64,000 bases of DNA from the NCBI GenBank assembly GCA_036172665.1, contig CM069873.1, positions 39,546,001-39,610,000 on the forward strand, given 5' to 3'. Under the pieces are notes generated by a model. It was not told the origin of the DNA. It saw only the letters and a list, made by a program, of their open reading frames with translations, and ran no database searches. Origin of the DNA: Prosopocoilus inquinatus (taxonomy: Eukaryota > Arthropoda > Insecta > Coleoptera > Lucanidae). Both the position numbers and the translations under genes were made by a program. Below, one piece after another: positions 10,518 to 20,157 of this stretch (positions within the stretch are counted from its first letter, which is position 1; each line of letters starts with the position of its first letter).

Positions 10518-11451
10518 CCGGGTTGAAAGTTTCAAACCCGAACATAGCAAACTGGTATTGAAAACTATGTTTCTGTGAATTGCTGCTCGCCATTTGAAGA
10601 CACAAAAATGGCAATGGTATTAAAGAAAAGAGAAAATTATGGACAATATTATCGCATTAAAATTATTTCTAAATATTAATATTTTCGGAATATAAATTAA
10701 ATTTTCAAACTTTAAACGAAAAATTTAGTCGCCTATATCAGATTGGAAACTTTCAGTTCTTTCTATCAACGGAAAATAATTTATGTCATGCGTCAGTCAG
10801 AAAGTATTATGAATTATTGTACAGAACAAATAATAGGTAGGTACTTTTGTTGTTTAAGTTATACCAATTATTTCTTTATTAGAATGATAATTGTGTCATT
10901 GCATACAAAAATACTGTCGTTTCCGACTATGGTTTCTGATACTATCAATAAACTTGATAGAATCCCATGGGCAATCTATATCGACATAACTCGATACTAA
11001 AGCAGTTATAAATTCAATTGTACTAAGAATTAAATAAGTTTCGCACTGTTCAAGAATAAGTAACACATAACTGTAAAGATTAAAAATAAAAACCATATTA
11101 ATTCCACAAATTCAGTTGTCATCAACATTGTTTTGAAATTAACAAGAAAAGTAGGAAGGTATTTTGTGAAGCAATGTAGGTGCAAATAAATAAATCGTAA
11201 CAGTTTTTCATCGTCAGTATGCGATACAGATGAACGAAATTTTATTTTGAATAAAAAGCCTATTGTATAAAATTCTGGTTATTGAATTGCAAACTTCAAA
11301 TCTGACATAATAAGGCGACTACATTTTTCATTTAAAATTTAAAAATTTGATTTATATTTCAAAAGTGTTAACACAATAGGAATAATTTTAAGATGATTGT
11401 ATTGGCCTTAATTTTGTCTTTCATTTAATACCATTACCATTTTTGTATCTG
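10518..11451. mobile_element. TIR element family T1, copy lacking its right end
   Basis: Starts ccgggttgaaagtttcaaac after a tata flank (10,514-10,517) and is closely similar over its whole length to the complete copy at 28,111-28,992. Similarity stops at about 11,451 (ccatttttgtatct), just where the right inverted repeat of the other copy begins. No transposase frame is present, so it is non-autonomous. Confidence 0.7.
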
Positions 11452-11559
11452 TCAACCTATGCCTACAGAATAATATTAACTTGCTTAACACTTGGTCTAA
11501 TCAAAACAACTTGTTCTTAAAAGTTGAGAAATGCTTTCTGATACGTTATACTAGAAAGA

Positions 11560-12475
11560 AAACTTTTTGCTTACAGTGTTAATAATAACTTGCTTACCCC
11601 CTTAACTTCTGTTAAGGATCTTGGTGTCATTTTTGACGATCAGTTAAATTTTAGAAGCCATATTTCTTCCATCAGTTTATCCGCTTCTAAAATGTTAGGT
11701 TTCATAATGCGTAATTCGAGGCATTTTACTGATCTCAGAGCTCTAAATTCTCTATATTACTCTTTAGTATGTACTCGGTTGGAGTATGCTTCTATAATCT
11801 GGCAGCCTATATATGTCTGTCAAAAATAGAGCTAGAACGTGTTCAGAGACGCTTCTTAAAGTACTTCAAGAAGTTTAATCGATATCCGGAACGTAACTTT
11901 GATCATTCTGCCTTATTGTTACTCCAAGGTTATCAATCGTTGCAGGCCCGTACGGAAGTATGTCGTGCGCAATTCTTATACAGACTGCTGAATTATAAAA
12001 TAGACTGTCTCTACTTACTTGGCCGTATCTACTTTGTTGTACCATGTATTTCTTCTAGAAGCAACAATAGTTTTTACTCCTGTAGGTCTAGAACTAACAT
12101 TATGATTAGAAGTCCGGTTGTGCAAATGTGCAGAAACGCAGATAAGTACTTTGATGATGTATTTATTGGTCTCAGGCATACAACATGATAGCTACACTGT
12201 TTATTGCTCGTTGTTCGTATCTTTTAAATTATTACTGTAATTTCTACTTAATCAGTCAGCTCTTTTTACTCGTCTCTTTGTACCTCTTTCTTTTTACATT
12301 ACTTTACACTCGCTAAGAATTGTTTTCCAGTAATCCTCAGTAACACGTAATTTACATTTATACATATTTTACATTTATATTTATATATTTACGTCTTTAG
12401 TTAGCATTTAGTATACTTAATGTACATGTAGTTGGTTTTGTTGTGTCTGTTTTGGTCGTACTGTTGGGCACATTA
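11560..12475 (+). pseudogene. LINE 3' end: RT C-terminal region (Jockey/CR1-like)
   Basis: Frame 11,590-11,829 reads SVKDLGVIFDDQLNFRSHIS and continues to LVCTRLEYASIIW, the classic region after the RT palm in Jockey/CR1-type LINEs. A frameshift at about 11,810-11,830 carries the protein on to 12,188 (IELERVQRRFLKYFKKFN). The element continues as 3' untranslated sequence and ends in the (TTA)n array. It is 5'-truncated and frameshifted, hence inactive. Confidence 0.75.
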
Positions 12476-12492
12476 AATTATTATTATTATTA

Positions 12493-12551
<59 letters not shown>

Positions 12552-12556
12552 ATTAA

Positions 12557-12597
<41 letters not shown>
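12476..12597 (+). repeat. (TTA)n microsatellite forming the LINE 3' tail
   Basis: About 120 bp of att/tta trinucleotides with a few interruptions, directly after the LINE 3' region. Simple-repeat tails of this kind are common at the 3' end of insect LINEs. DNA from 12,598 to 13,158 is very AT-rich with no feature I recognise. Confidence 0.85.
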
Positions 12598-12600
<3 letters not shown>

Positions 12601-13264
12601 AAAAATAAATAAAGTTTGTATTTAATTAATATATCTAAATTTTAAAATTAGAATAAATTTTGTATATATTTAATGTAACATGTACTTATTTATCACAATT
12701 CGTCGATAAACTTTAAAAATAAAATATATTCCACTTTACAATACCCATTCTTTTATTTAAACATCATGTTTGTTTAAATTAAAAACACTTTATACAGAAA
12801 TTTAAAACAACTGTACATGAAATGTTAAAATATACATATATTAAATGATATTATATTTTATATCTATGCCATTTTAAAATATTTTTTATAAATTTAAATA
12901 TATAACAGTTAATACAAATTTGTTTTTAAGTTAATAAAATGATTTTGCTGTCACATATAGTAATATAAATTTATGTAAAAATTACTGTATTTATATTTAT
13001 TTTTACAATGTAATTCTCTCCGTGTATATGACGAGCCGAGAGGCCACTATTCACGATAATTCACGATCTTTGGGAGGAAATTTTAAAATATTAATGATGA
13101 AGACAACTTGTTTAAAAAGAGATGAACAATTTTAATAAATTAATATAGTCAAACTTTATTATAGAATGTAATTAATTAAATTGTTATTGATATATACGTC
13201 ATTTATGTGTGAATTGGAATAAAGTACGTTTAATATATTTTGTAACAAAACGTTCACGAATTCC

Positions 13265-13415
13265 AACTCGAAAGTACAGTACCCGAAAAAAGTAATGTCT
13301 TCCCCATAAAAACCAAATGTTCGGGCTAAGCTGTCAAGACCCATATTACAGTGAAGCGGTCAAGCATTGCGAGCAGGTAATCCCGCTTGGGAAATATATT
13401 TAATCTGCCTGAGAT
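13265..13415 (-). repeat. Left inverted repeat of the virus-like element
   Basis: The reverse complement of this segment matches 20,158-20,313 with moderate divergence; shared phrases include aagcgggattacctgctcgc and acagcttagcccgaacatt. The minus-strand frame at 13,344-13,159 starts at an ATG and encodes GLDSLARTFGFYGEDITFFG, so the repeat carries coding sequence rather than only a terminal signal. Confidence 0.75.
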
Positions 13416-14102
13416 AAATTCGAAGAGTTCGACTGCAAGATTCCGTAAGTATAATTATACAAGTGTTACTTGTTTGGTAAAGTCAAATATTTTTTGCTCT
13501 GCAATACATGTAAAATAAAAGTAAATTTTTAGTGATTTTATAAAAATTAAGTTCAAGAAGACAATTCTCATATGGTAATTAATTATTAATTTTATAAATT
13601 ATTTGAATTTTTTAGGAATTAGAATTATCTAAAGGTTTATTTCCACCTTTAACTTGTATTTAAGGTGTAATATTCATTTAACATTTTATCGTTATTTGTT
13701 TTACTTTTAAATTGTAAAGGTTCGTTATGTGCGATAGTTCCTTTTACGTATTCTATTTTGACAGGAGCAAATGAAATACTGAGTTAACTTATATTATTTT
13801 AAATTAGAGGTACACAAAATTAAATAGAATAAGTTGATGTAACATCAACGATAATTTATAAAACCAATAATACAATTTTTCACCGAAATCCTGTAGTTTA
13901 GCTATTTATGATTATGGCCATAGTGCATATTTATATTTTTGTCTTGTAAATAAAAAACGACAAATGTAGTTCGATATCAAGTAACGGGGATACAATTTTT
14001 TTTCTGTTGAGTCTCGAGACATTCATTCCAACCATAATAGTCAACCAATTCATCAACCAATTGTTAGCCAATCTTAACCTCTTATAATTCCCAATCAACC
14101 TT

Positions 14103-14726
14103 TTGTTGTTTCTATCTTTTATTACTCCTCAACAATCCAGCCAACCTCCCTTTATTATTCCACAACAATTAATCGTTACTTCTTCTTTAATGAAACCACC
14201 AAATGAAACTTTTTCTTTAATGACCACTTTCCCATCAAATAAATCAGTTTCCATTCTTAAACAACCCACTCAACCCCTTATTTCTCCTTTCTTTACGCAA
14301 ACCAAACCTACTCGACCCCTCATTTCTCAACAGTCAATACTTAGTCCTATTGTTACATCCACATCCGCCTTTACTACTCTGGTTGGGTTGGGTTGGGTTC
14401 CTAAGGTTGCTGTTACATCCGTTTCTATTATTAGATTTGCAACCGTTCCTATTGTTACATCCGTCTTTACAACTTCGATTTCCATTTCTAGATCTATTGT
14501 TTCTAAATCTACAACTCCGAGTGCCTTTTCCCGATTTGTTTTTTCTAAATCCATTTCTAATACTCGTGAACCCACACGATATGTACGCATCCTACGAGGC
14601 AATCAATATTCTCGTCTAAGGACCGTTAGCGGCAAGTATGAAAGAGTGTGGTTGCCTAAAGAAGAGTATTCTCAACGCAGAAGGGAACGCACAATGGAAC
14701 GCAGAATGGAAAGAGTTGCTAATTAA
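14103..14726 (+). CDS. Unknown S/T/P-rich protein of the virus-like element
   Basis: 207 open codons; the first codon is TTG, so the true start is uncertain. The first two thirds is rich in S, T, P and V and built of loosely repeated phrases (PIVTS, TSVSI, VSKST). The last 50 residues are quite different: strongly basic (YVRILRGNQY ... RRRERTMERRMERVAN). A low-complexity body with a basic tail would fit a virion or nucleic-acid-binding protein, but no known domain is recognised. It ends 18 bp before the next frame and lies on the strand of the ATPase-like gene. Confidence 0.35.
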   Translation: MLFLSFITPQQSSQPPFIIPQQLIVTSSLMKPPNETFSLMTTFPSNKSVSILKQPTQPLISPFFTQTKPTRPLISQQSILSPIVTSTSAFTTLVGLGWVPKVAVTSVSIIRFATVPIVTSVFTTSISISRSIVSKSTTPSAFSRFVFSKSISNTREPTRYVRILRGNQYSRLRTVSGKYERVWLPKEEYSQRRRERTMERRMERVAN

Positions 14727-14744
14727 AAAGTTTTTCTTTCTTCT

Positions 14745-15338
14745 TTGCGTTCAAATGAATCAATGCTTTTGTCTAGGCAAAAATCATCTGACTTGATGCA
14801 TAGTGCGGAGTTGCAAGGTCAACTGAATCAGTCGCAACCCCTTTTTGTTGCAGATAATATCCCGCTAAATCCTGATGACTCAGTTTCTGAGATAATTGAT
14901 ATATCAGACCGTTCAAAGGAGATATCTCAATTATCATCAATTGGGAATAATAATAATCCATCAATTAACATTAATCCAGTAATTATTAATAATTCTCCTT
15001 CTGTTAGTCAACCGAGGACTATTACTCTACCTAGGACTAATCTTAGTGAATCTGCTAATATTATTTCCAATATTCAGATTTCGCCACCTTCAAAATCACA
15101 ACTGGAACTGCATATTCCACCCTCTCAAATTTCACCTTCTCGGTTTGAAACTTCTTCACCTAGTGTCCGAACGTCTACACCTATTAGATCCCTTTCCTCA
15201 GGAACAAATTTAACAGGAATTTCATCACAACAGGTCATACCCTTTCCTTCACCCTTTCCCAATTTAGTGGGAGTTATCTCAACAGCAGTCCAAAATTATT
15301 ATGACGGGATTATGCCTGATGTGAGGAACTGTTGTTGA
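14745..15338 (+). CDS. Unknown serine/asparagine-rich protein of the virus-like element
   Basis: 197 open codons rich in S, N, I and P. The listed first codon is not an ATG; the first ATG is at 14,761. There is no membrane segment or recognisable domain. Bases 15,342-15,527 remain open in another frame and contain the more conserved-looking YPTGQALNGQYDKIFLIHDG, so the original protein may have continued and been frameshifted near 15,338. It belongs with the neighbouring frames by strand and spacing. Confidence 0.35.
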   Translation: MRSNESMLLSRQKSSDLMHSAELQGQLNQSQPLFVADNIPLNPDDSVSEIIDISDRSKEISQLSSIGNNNNPSININPVIINNSPSVSQPRTITLPRTNLSESANIISNIQISPPSKSQLELHIPPSQISPSRFETSSPSVRTSTPIRSLSSGTNLTGISSQQVIPFPSPFPNLVGVISTAVQNYYDGIMPDVRNCC

Positions 15339-15839
15339 GAGGGTGAGAGAAATCTTAGAAAAGTCACGGATGAGTTGCAATCCTGTGAAATTTTACGTAC
15401 AGTTCGCTTAAGGTATCCGACTGGCCAGGCTTTAAACGGACAATACGACAAAATTTTCCTCATTCACGACGGTTTGAGCCTGATCCAGGATTTGTTTCAT
15501 AATTTTGTCACAGACATATCTATTTAAAACATTAAGATTTAACTTCTTCTCTTATGTAGATGTGTCTGTGAATTTATGTTGTTGTTCAATGGTTTGTTCT
15601 TCACGTGAAGTTGGAAATGTTGTCGAGACATTAGGTATGTTTTTGAAGATATATTTAATTTTAATTATTTTTCTTTGTACAACTTTTGATAATTGTTACT
15701 ACTCTTGTCAAATCCATATTTATGTGGCAAGTGGAGTTGAAAGTGAGTAATTTAATTTGTATTTTACAGTTTAATCGATTACTTATTTTTTTAGTTAACA
15801 GATGGAATTAACGCAGAAACGGCCATAATGAACTATAGG

Positions 15840-16080
15840 ATGGCTGGGTTCCATCCAAGATTAACACCATCGCCTTCACCGAGTTACACGCCAACACCAC
15901 TGACGACGGCGACACCCGCACGACGGCCGCCGGCACAGGAAGTAGCGACGCCACAATGTATCCTCCTATAAGGGAAGGTGCTTGCGCCTCTACCGAAACC
16001 TTTACCAAAGGTGGAGGTGGAGGATACGACGGAAGCGGATTCCACAATGGATGAGTCTTGGATTCGCCCTTGTTCATTGC
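15840..16080. other. GC-rich segment with open frames, function unknown
   Basis: This stretch is far richer in G and C than its surroundings and open in more than one frame. One forward frame gives SPSYTPTPLTTATPARRPPA followed by an acidic tail; another gives a glycine-rich TKGGGGGYDGSGFHNG end. It may be a remnant of a structural-protein gene of the element. I could not decide on a frame. The flanks 15,530-15,840 and 16,081-16,240 are AT-rich and non-coding. Confidence 0.3.
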
Positions 16081-16243
16081 AATGTTTCAACATTTTACTA
16101 ACGGGCGTTAATCAGGGGCATTTATAGTAGTAATAGTTTAGTTAGTAGTTTATTAATTTATTAATTATATTTATACAATAAATAATTAATTTTAATAACG
16201 GTGTTTATTATAAATACTAGGTGATATTTATTATAAGTAGCAG

Positions 16244-16588
16244 TTGATATTCGACGATACAATCGCAAACGAAACCTTTAAACGTCATAGTGAACTCTTC
16301 GGAGGATCAAGTAAACGCGTTATCATTAGCGAGAGCTCAGGAGCTGGCAAATGTAATTCATTAGTGACATTATTAACCCATCCTAACGGACTACGTTTCA
16401 AAAGTTTATACATCTGCTGTAAGACCTTATCTCAAGGGAAGTATGAATTTCTCCAACATTTGCTATCAGCAGTGCCCGAGATAGGTTGTTTTGAAATTTC
16501 CGATACTGATAAAACGGTATCACCTACAAATGTAAAAGAATATTCAGTCGTTGTTTTTGATGATGTTCACTACACAAAATTTAATTAA
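16244..16588 (+). pseudogene. P-loop ATPase, packaging-ATPase-like (fragment)
   Basis: 114 codons remain. A degenerate Walker A is visible at residues 29-38 (SESSGAGKCN; the last P-loop residue, normally S or T, is C). Conserved-looking HPNGLRFKSLYICCKTL follows, and a Walker B-like VVVFDDV lies at 102-108. Spacing and the hydrophobic-D-D ending fit the FtsK/A32-like ATPases that pump DNA into viral particles in Polintons, adenoviruses and giant viruses. The first codon is TTG and the frame ends about 7 residues after Walker B, so both ends are missing. Alternative: another STAND- or AAA-type NTPase of a mobile element. Family confidence is moderate; loss of function is likely. Confidence 0.55.
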
Positions 16589-17420
16589 AGAATATTTCAT
16601 TCATATAGCTTTGGACTAGTTTCGTAATATCTGCTACGCTTGTTGAAGGAACCGTTTGTTTTTTTAGTTATTGATACCGATTGTTCCATAAACGCAGGGA
16701 GATATCGTAAAGGATTCGATACGTACATATATCTTTAAAACCACTACACTTTACGTTGTTCTTTCATTTTTACATAGTTCTACAGTTCTTCAGTACCGTA
16801 ACAGACGTTAAAGGATGCGGATGCGCCATGAGTAACAAACTTAAAGCAGAATTAGCCACTGCACGCGTGCGTACTAAATTAAAAACACTTAAATCAGATA
16901 TTGCACAAGCAAAACATCATGCGGAGCAATCAAATAAGTATCTATAGACAACTTATGCACCTGTTGTAAAGCCACTCCGAAATATTGTCAATAAGCTAGA
17001 TGTTGTTCGCAGCGTATTACTATGAAAGCGAAGCAACAGTCTTACGAAGCCAGTGAAAAGAGATTGAAAGGGGAGCCAAAGTATTCTTTCCTATGAAAAA
17101 GACGATTTATAAATTGAGATCTGATCCCTCTTTCATACGAAGAAGACCAAGTTATAAATTAAAATCCGATCCTTCGTCAAGAATTAGATGGTTAGAGAAG
17201 CATGATGTGGGTACTTCAGCACCACTGAGATGTGAAATTAAGCAACCTTCCATTTTAGAAGACGAAGAAATTCTTGAGGTCTCTCATGAAAAGTCCACAT
17301 CTCCAACTTCAAAATCTGCTTATGAAGAAGCAGAATATGACACTGAAAGCAGTAACCCCCTGTGGATGAATCCCTGGCTCATGCTCGTACACTTCTAGAA
17401 CGAAAATCATTACTTCATAC

Positions 17421-18246
17421 TGTCACGTGGTTTTGGGTAGGTAGCGGGTTCTCAGTGGTAGAGCTTGAAAACACAGTTTACCAAAACAATGTATACCTTT
17501 ATTTAATGAATATGATTATCTATCGGCGGACGATCTTTAAATGTGCGGTGGTGCGTTTTCGTGATTGTCGGAAATCGCGACGGGTCGGCTGCGACAGCGA
17601 GGATGAGGAATCCCTTCGTGCTGGGGTTGAAGAGACCCGACGATTCGACTAACCGGATCCAGGGCAATCTCGAGGGCTGCAGCAATGGCGATGAGATGTC
17701 CTGATGAGGGTGGCGGCGGCAAGGCGTCGGTGAGGATGCCTCCGTGGAACGGGCAGCGTCCTGATGAAGGTGGCGGCAACAAGGCGTCGGTGATGATGAT
17801 CCTTCTTGGAAACGGCAGCGTCCTGATGCGGGTGGCGGTTGCACGGCGTCGGTGAGGAAGGTCCTCCTGGGGAAGTTGGCACTAGGCCTACTTGAGTCGA
17901 CGGCGGGTTCGACCCCGAGGGCGGTGCCCTTCTTATAGTAGGCACTAAGCCTACCGGAGTCGGGTTCGACTGCCTTCCCATCTTCTTCCGTATGTTATAT
18001 AGGCGAAAATCTGTCCATTCGACTGTTATGACATGTTTCTGTGTTCTCCTTTCGTCACCTGTTGTATTAATTTGTCCCACATATAGCGCGTGTTTTGTTA
18101 TGAAACGTGAACCGCTTGTAGCTTAGATTTCGCAAGATTGCTGTCTTAATTGTTCTACTTTATTCCTCGCGGAAATATTTCGTCGCGACTCCTTTACATT
18201 TTATAATTATTAATTTTAGGCTAAAAATTAAATCCTTATCGTGACA
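17421..18246 (-). repeat. Solo LTR (826 bp) with 4-bp target duplication and internal tandem repeats
   Basis: Ends are TGTCACG and CGTGACA, flanked by atac on both sides (17,417-17,420 and 18,247-18,250). Orientation is minus: a TATA box (ctatataacata) lies near 17,990-18,005 and an AATAAA near 17,500 on that strand. There is no internal region on either side, so it is a solo LTR left by LTR-LTR recombination; a 4-bp duplication suits Ty3/Gypsy. It interrupts the DUF8207-like gene. Confidence 0.75.
17692..17880. repeat. GC-rich tandem repeat inside the solo LTR (about 60-bp unit, 3 copies)
   Basis: Three units share cctgatg.gggtggcgg, then aaggcgtcggtgatgat or a close variant, and end ggaac.ggcagcgt. 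A separate phrase, ggcactaggcctact / ggcactaagcctaccg, repeats at about 17,879 and 17,941. GC content is far above the surrounding DNA. Confidence 0.7.
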
Positions 18247-18253
18247 ATACATA

Positions 18254-18411
18254 TTCAAATTGGGAATAAACAATTTCAAATTGGGACTAAACATATTTGA
18301 ATTGGGAATAAACAATTTCAAATTGGGACTAAACATATTCAAATTGAAAATAAACAAATTGAAATTGATACTATACAAATTCAAACTGGGATTAAACAAA
18401 TTCAAATTGGA
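18254..18411 (+). repeat. Left 21-bp tandem array of the IS630-like element
   Basis: Units alternate between aaattgggaataaacaattt and aaattgggactaaacatatt types, with more divergent units at the inner end (aaattgaaaataaacaaatt). They are in opposite orientation to the array at 19,661-19,880. Confidence 0.85.
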
Positions 18412-18510
18412 ACAATATATTTTAATTCAAAAAAATACAAGCTCGTAGGAAATAATAAAATAACGAAACGGAAAATAACTAGCTAATTAATAATTGCTTA
18501 TATGCCTAAA

Positions 18511-19557
18511 TCAAAATTTTACATCAATCATATTTAATGCATCAGGTATAAATCTTTGAATGTTTGCAACGAATCTTATGCAGTTAGCTACGGTAATTTT
18601 ATTCGTTATATTTTGTTGCACTATATTTTCTAATTTTTGTAGCCGATATTCCGTCTGCGCCCTGGCTTCACCTGCTAAAATTTGTGGCATTTGGATTGCT
18701 AAGTCAGCTTTAACACCAGCTTTTAGACAAGACCACGCGAGTTCAATTGGATTCAACATCGGGCTGTAAGGGGAAAGTCTTAGCAAATAATTATCGGCAA
18801 ATTCGTCCTCCCTAAAAACATCCTCAATTGAAGAATGACACAGAGCATTATCGATGACCATAACGCCAGGGGTTTGATACAAATTTCGGGCATTTTGGAG
18901 GCATCGACGAATGAAATCATTAGCTTGCGGTTTTTTAAATGCCCCTCTTCTAATTTCATAATGTATTAGGCCCATGTTTCCATTACATCCGATAACATGA
19001 ATATTTGACCCTCTACTCCCTGCAGAAATATGAGTGCAGCGTGTGCCTTTCTTAGATCTTCCTTTTGTACGTGAAGTGTATAAATTAAAATTCGTTTAGT
19101 CCATGTAAACTGTTGGAATATTATCTGCTTGATAATCTAATAGCTGTCGAACAAATTCACATCTTTTGGTTTTGTTATCCGCACTATTTGCCCTTTCAGG
19201 TTCTTTTCTCACATTTTTTAAAGTATACATCAAACCATCCAAATGCCTTCGAAGGCATTCTGTCGAGACAACAAGTTGGCGTTCAGTTTGAAACTTCTCT
19301 TTCATTTGCTTTAATGTCATGCGCTGATTCTCTTCGATGTATTGTTCCATGAGATTATGGTGGTCATTAGCGATTTTTATTTTTCTTTTTCCACCACGTG
19401 TATTTTCAGGTTCTTCCTGGTTTTTCACCCAACGGTACGCCGTTGATTTTTTCACTCCTAAGGTATTCGCTAGTGTTCTCCAATCTTGGTTGTTTTTATA
19501 TAGGACACAGATTTGTTTCTTCATGGCATCAGCGTCCACTTTCTTAATGTAAGGCAT
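18511..19557 (-). pseudogene. IS630/Tc1-family transposase with one premature stop
   Basis: A single frame of about 349 codons starts at ATG 19,557 and ends at 18,511, interrupted once by TAA at 19,096-19,098. N-terminus: helix-turn-helix DNA-binding domain around residues 27-47 (TLANTLGVKKSTAYRWVKNQ). Catalytic core of the DDE type: the first D is in VYMD directly before the stop, the second in VMVIDNALCHSS, and the E in SPYSPMLNPIEL, with 35 residues between second D and E. The family joins cut ends into TA sites. The stop falls where relatives carry an acidic residue after the first catalytic D, so one base change may have inactivated it. The rest of the frame is undisturbed, suggesting recent loss. 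Confidence 0.85.
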
Positions 19558-19660
19558 TTTTTGTAACCTTATTCAGTTTAATGTATATAGTTTAATGGAA
19601 TCAGAATAAAACACTTTTTTGAAATGACGTTAATGACAGTAAGAGACTTGTTTATCTCAT

Positions 19661-19880
19661 TTTGAAATTGTTTATTCCCAATTTGAATTTGTTTATTCCC
19701 AATTTGAGTTTGTTTATTCCCAATTTGAAATTGTTTATTCCCAAGTTGAATTTGTTTATTTCCAATTTGAAATTGTTTATTCCCAAGTTGAATTTGTTTA
19801 TTCCCTATTTGAAATTGTTTATTCCCAATTTGAATTTGTTTGTTCCCAATTTGAAATTGTTTAGTCCCAATTTGAAATTG
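19661..19880 (-). repeat. Right 21-bp tandem array of the IS630-like element
   Basis: About 10.5 units of ttgaaattgtttattcccaa, with aaat/aatt and aat/aag variants alternating between neighbouring units. Reverse complement of the left array. Confidence 0.88.
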
Positions 19881-20157
19881 AAAAGGTATAGATCAGAATC
19901 ACCGCTGGTAGAAGCTACCTTAGAACCGTATCATCCGTTAGCACGTGACTATATTACACAATTTGAAACTGATGTAGAAGGTGAATTCGATACAAAATAC
20001 GGTGTAAGAGAAGAAGAAGAGAGATTGTTTGTTGGGAACCCGGAGCTTAAGTTTGACGGTCCTGATCTTGTAATTGGAGACTTGACGTACTAAAGGTTTA
20101 CACGAGCACGGTTTTAAGAAAAATCCGGAGAAATTTACGATATATTTTATATACGTT

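Larger units (their letters stand above)
18251..19884 (-). mobile_element. IS630/Tc1-like DNA transposon with 21-bp tandem arrays as terminal inverted repeats
   Basis: One transposase frame lies between two arrays of the same 21-bp unit in opposite orientation: about 8 units at 18,254-18,411 and about 10.5 at 19,661-19,880. The left end abuts the target duplication of the solo LTR, the right end returns to the interrupted host frame at about 19,884. Tandem-array inverted ends resemble Drosophila Foldback elements in form, but here they flank an IS630/Tc1-type gene. The exact TA target site was not resolved. Confidence 0.7.
16828..20093 (+). pseudogene. DUF8207-like protein gene, split by a solo LTR and an IS630-like transposon
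   Basis: The 5' part starts at ATG 16,828 with MSNKLKAELATARVRTKLKT, a charged probable coiled coil, and meets an in-frame TAG at 16,945; the same frame stays sensible beyond it (YAPVVKPLRNIVNKL). A second piece is open at 17,093-17,398. The sequence is then interrupted by an 826-bp LTR and a 1.6-kb transposon and resumes at 19,884 with ESPLVEATLEPYHPLARDYI and DTKYGVREEEERLFVGN, ending at 20,093. The N-terminal coiled coil and the later D-x-x-Y-G-[IV]-R ... x-x-G-N pattern recall DUF8207 proteins, many-copy insect genes next to packaging ATPases. This assignment is from memory. The gene is clearly dead here. Confidence 0.5.

Noticed and set aside
12476..12597. Microsatellite as an independent locus
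   Set aside because: It directly continues the LINE 3' end and is best read as its tail.
14327..14602. Open frames opposite or alternative to the 14,103-14,726 frame
   Set aside because: Repetitive hydrophobic or charged by-products of the S/T-rich coding sequence.
15808..16093. Minus-strand proline-rich frame in the GC-rich island
   Set aside because: No motif, opposite to the strand of neighbouring genes, and explained by composition.
17503..18080. Long minus-strand open frames rich in P, H and S
   Set aside because: They are translations of the GC-rich tandem repeat inside the solo LTR, with several overlapping frames open and no domain.
18254..18411. Short regularly spaced repeats resembling a CRISPR-like array
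   Set aside because: The 21-bp units abut with no unique spacers, mirror another array across a transposase, and the sequence is eukaryotic.
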